Source: Ulota crispa
Lineage: Eukaryota; Streptophyta; Bryopsida; Orthotrichales; Orthotrichaceae
NCBI GenBank assembly: GCA_963920765.1
Contig: OY987248.1
Coordinates: 4,097,001 to 4,161,000, forward strand
Reading direction: 5' to 3'
Length of the DNA stretch: 64,000 nucleotides
Shown here: positions 60,496 to 64,000 of the stretch, piece by piece
Position numbering within the stretch: position 1 is the stretch's first letter
How the letters are laid out: each line of letters begins with the position of its first letter
Translations under genes and position numbers: made by a program
Notes under the pieces: generated by a model
The model's database searches: none
Told to the model about the DNA's origin: nothing
What the model saw: the letters and a program-made list of their open reading frames with translations, nothing else

Positions 60496-61393
60496 CCCCT
60501 AAATGTCCAAGGGTATTTTTCTTGTTTTTGGAAGGTAGTTTTGAAGTTTTTGAATTATCCTTGTAAGATCATTATTAAACATCAAAATAAAATTGTAACC
60601 GTTGGATCTTGAACTTCAAGGTTTCTAGATGGCATTATTCAAAAAGAATCCAAAATGACCGCGTGGATTTTAAGATATTTGTGATTGAATGATGATGAGT
60701 ATGGAATTTTTTGCTTTTTTTTGAGCTACCCGAAATTTCTAATGCAAATTGGCAACCTTTAGATACAAAATTGGGAGACAACCACTTAGGATGCTTTCGT
60801 GTTTATTGTTGTTACTTCAAAACCACTGGCCGCTCTTCCAAATCCACGACCACAATTTCACAAATGAGCCTGCAATGCAACCCTCAAAACGCAACCGTCT
60901 TATCCAAAGAAATTTTTAACTTCAATTATTAACCAAAAATCATTATGAATGAAAGAAAATTCAACGGTGAAAGGATCCTAATTTCAATAACAAAGACATT
61001 CCAAGTGAAATTAGTCTAAAAGCACTTTTAGATTTTGTTAGATGTCAAAATTTCAATAAAAAGGCCCTTATTGTCCAAGGGAGTGCCCAAGGGAAATCTT
61101 CACCTTTTGCTCAACTTGATGCCCGTTTTTTCAATGTGGCAACTTCTCATAGGCTCTATGACACTATCCACAACACTATTCACAACAAAAAATGTATGCT
61201 TGTAGTTAACCTTCCACCAAAAATAAATGGAATAAGATATGGAAGAAATTGAATTTGAACGGCAAAGCTAACTTCAACGTGCAACTTTTCCACAAAAAAA
61301 ATCTCAAAACAATAAAATCTATAACTTCAACAATGTTTCAAAGTTCCTGAAATTTTTTGGACACCAGAATCTGGTGTCTTGTGCATTGAGGGG
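60496..61393. mobile_element. TTAA-flanked element r (898 bp)
   Basis: The ends are CCCCTAAATGTCC and complement CCCCTCAATGCAC, with TTAA at 60492-60495 and 61394-61397. The interior is not collinear with d or k. Confidence 0.7.
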
Positions 61394-61397
61394 TTAA

Positions 61398-61483
61398 AGC
61401 AACCCGGCTGTAAAAGCGACCCCTCCTGAAATGCACAGCATGCGTACCAAAAGCAATGGGATCGCTTTTACAGCCGGGTCGCT
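61398..61483. mobile_element. Small MITE with 25-bp inverted repeats
   Basis: AGCAACCCGGCTGTAAAAGC at the left is matched by its complement ending at 61483, with one mismatch. TTAA flanks both sides (61394-61397, shared with element r, and 61484-61487). The interior is GC-richer than its surroundings. Confidence 0.8.
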
Positions 61484-61487
61484 TTAA

Positions 61488-63644
61488 GAGCAGACTACCT
61501 TACATCCAAGTAAACTTTTGGATTTTCATTGATGTTTGACTACAAATATAGGGATACTTAATACAACATCAAGGAGTTGGGGAGTTTTGGAGTACAATTC
61601 AACTATTACATACAACATATGTGATCATGGTTTCTTTGTATTGAGCATATAAATGATAATATTTACATATATGGACATATATTGTATGTGCTCTATATTG
61701 TGTGGTTGGATGCTCTTGGAGGAGGTTTACTCCATGCATCTTGTCGAGAATATATTTCTTAAACATATTTAAGTGGTGGGAAAGGCCTCAATTAAGTAAA
61801 TCTATGAGTGGTGGTATGGAGCTGCATCTAAATGAACCATTATCAAAACTACTACTCGATGAAAATGTTTATGTTTTAAACCTTATAAACAAATTCAAAT
61901 CAAAATTGGCTTTGCTTTTATTTATTTGAAATTGCTCCTACAATCTTCACAATTAGAAGGCCAATACAAGGTGTCTTTGTGCAACTAAAAAGTCACAACA
62001 TTGAGATGTGCACCTCGAAAGCCACAAGAGTTTTTAATTACAAGACAAACAGTATTGAATCTCACCAAATTTTGGCCATCAATAATATCAAGGGGAAATA
62101 TCAAAAATGACCCTGACAATCGGCCTTATTTCGAAACTAGTCCTGAGATTCTGAAAATATCCAAAATAGACTTGCCGCCTGAGTGAACACTCCATGAGTG
62201 GCTATGAAAAACTTGTTCTCCATAGCATCATTCTCTCCCACCAAAACTAGTTTTCCTCGGGGGTCACTCTCCAATTTTTTAATAAACTACGTGAGATAAA
62301 ATAAAGGGTCAATTTTATTCATTGGAGATAAATTTTATATCTTTTTTAGATTTACCATAGCATTGGAAAAATATGTCTTGCTTCATTATATGTAAAATAG
62401 GGTGGTGTATAATCCTCCATTTTAGAATATTGTAGAAAAAAAGAAGGGCGGGAATTATAAGATTATCCTAAAATAGTTTAGTAGGATGAGTGTAGGTTTT
62501 AGAATTCATGAGCAAATGGATGAAAAATAGTTTATTTTGTTCAAGTTTTAGGTTGTAACGTTTTGGATTTAGCAACAGGCTGTAGGGTAATTGAAGAAGG
62601 GTCAAGTGTGCTGGCAAAGGTTGGCATTATTGTGGAATCTCAAAAGTAGGGTTTGTGCTGGTGAGCACATTGGATTCTTTACACGTTGGCTTCATTACAA
62701 GCTATTATCTAAGCTTACCGTTGCTCTTGCTGGCATTTATGATTATTAGATTTGAGATTGTTTTCTTGCTGTTTGCAATTTTTCTCCCCCCGGATTATCT
62801 GAGCGTGCTAAAAGTGGCGGCGAGGGTGCTATATATGTAATTGAAGCTTTTCATCCTCCTTACAAAATTTTCCTCACAATGCTCTACTTGCAAGCATAGG
62901 AGTGTGAGCTTAGTGGGGTTTTCCTTCAAGGTTGGATTTGTTTTCTTTGTTGGCGTGTTTAGGGTTGGATTTCTTATTTTCTTCTGCCAACAACAATGGT
63001 GGACATTGGAGTTACCATTCAATTCTTTTTGCAGTTCTTGATAGTAAAAGCTCAAATTCACGCTCATAATTACATGTTGTCCTTTGCCTAATTTTCTTCC
63101 TTTCTTCATTTCTTCTCCATTTTAGGGTTTAGTGCTTCAAAGCTCGTTGTTTGCCATTTTGTGAGTATGCACGTGGTTGAAGATAATCTAAATTTTTTAG
63201 GAATGGGTTAGGGTTTAGAAAGGTTGCTTTGTAAGTATGGATTGAGGGACTTGCTATGTGTTAAATTCTTACGCTATTTTCTTGCGGGCCAAGTCTTCTA
63301 TAAACCCATTGTATACACATAATTTTTTCTTATGATACTTTTGTATTTGTAAAAAAAATAAGGTCTAAAAAATTAGGTCATATAACCATTTAGAAATAAG
63401 CATAGGGTACCCTAAAATACACTAAAGTAGCTTTTATATAATGAAAGGGAGGAAAAATTTACCTTAAAGAATCTAAATACCCCCCATTTAATTACCCCAT
63501 TATTGCATGTGGTATCCAATCGTAAAGGGGTGTGACCCCCTGAGTAATTTTCTCCTAGTACATTGCAAAATTAAGAACAAGAGTTGAATCTAGGACTTTG
63601 TAATCACACTCGGGTCCATACCTTGAAAGATTCCACTAAACATC
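61488..63644. other. No recognised gene
   Basis: The plus-strand frames at 61702-61929 and 62655-62840 and the minus-strand frame at 62795-63109 have no family match. Composition between 62550 and 63150 is slightly gene-like, so an untranslated exon or pseudogene cannot be excluded. Confidence 0.3.
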
Positions 63645-63648
63645 TCAA

Positions 63649-64000
63649 CTCCTAAAGGACAGTTGGCCCTTTTGGGGGTCAAATGGGATTTCGGGCATGT
63701 ACTTATAACTAAACTACTTTGTGTGATTTTTAGAAACTTTTATGGATGATGGGGAATTCAAAAATTTACTTGGGCATCTAATTTTTTCTTCATTCTAACA
63801 TTTATTGAAGAAGTAAAAAATGAATTTACGGAAAACAAGTTAGATTGGGCAGCCCAAAAACTTCTTTAAAAATTGCATCTTTTAAAACTAAAAATATGAA
63901 ATAGACTCTTTAGACTTATGTATTGGTGGGGATCTTTCAATCATTCAATTTTGATTGATGAGATGAAAGTTATGAGAAGTTTTTGTTTGCAAATGGATGT
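63649..64000 (+). mobile_element. TTAA-family element s, cut by the window edge
   Basis: It starts CTCCTAAAGGACAG after TCAA (one base off TTAA). It follows the left-end block of d and e (GGGCATGTAC, GAAGAAGT, GCAGCCCAAAAACTTC, GATGAAAGTTATGAG) to the last base. Confidence 0.75.

Overview
The window is nuclear DNA of a land plant. Evidence: two spliced protein genes of plant families with GT-AG introns, an inserted piece of a plant mitochondrial gene, and a dense load of plant-type transposon relics. A seedless plant, perhaps a moss or other bryophyte, is my best guess from the compact introns, the PHT1 N-terminus and the abundance of a zinc-finger-862-like hAT family. The species cannot be fixed from the sequence alone. 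The two genes are GC-richer than the very AT-rich repeat-filled DNA around them.

Layout: 1-492 is the end of an LTR whose relative recurs at 25123-26838. 1186-4599 is a dead hAT transposase with one recognisable intron. 5.3-13.2 kb is a field of fold-back and MITE elements that also holds a mitochondrial atp6 insertion bounded by a 38-bp perfect direct repeat. 14241-21720 (minus) is a nine-exon gene for a 1404-residue plant 'NST1-like' protein, whose first intron carries a partial duplication of the intron 1/exon 2 boundary. 24.0-51.4 kb has no recognisable host gene. It is packed with inverted-repeat elements, many nested or abutting. 51477-53446 (minus) is a four-exon PHT1 phosphate transporter of 535 residues, with a threefold tandem repeat upstream of its start codon. 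55-64 kb returns to MITEs and unrecognised DNA.

The most notable system is a family of at least fifteen elements that begin and end in C(C/T)CCTAAAGG-like inverted repeats next to TTAA. At several places two elements share one TTAA, which argues that TTAA is the target duplication, as in piggyBac-type transposons. A second system is a family of five long hairpins (arms of a few hundred bp), one of which was split by an apparent solo LTR. The two host genes have no evident functional link to each other.
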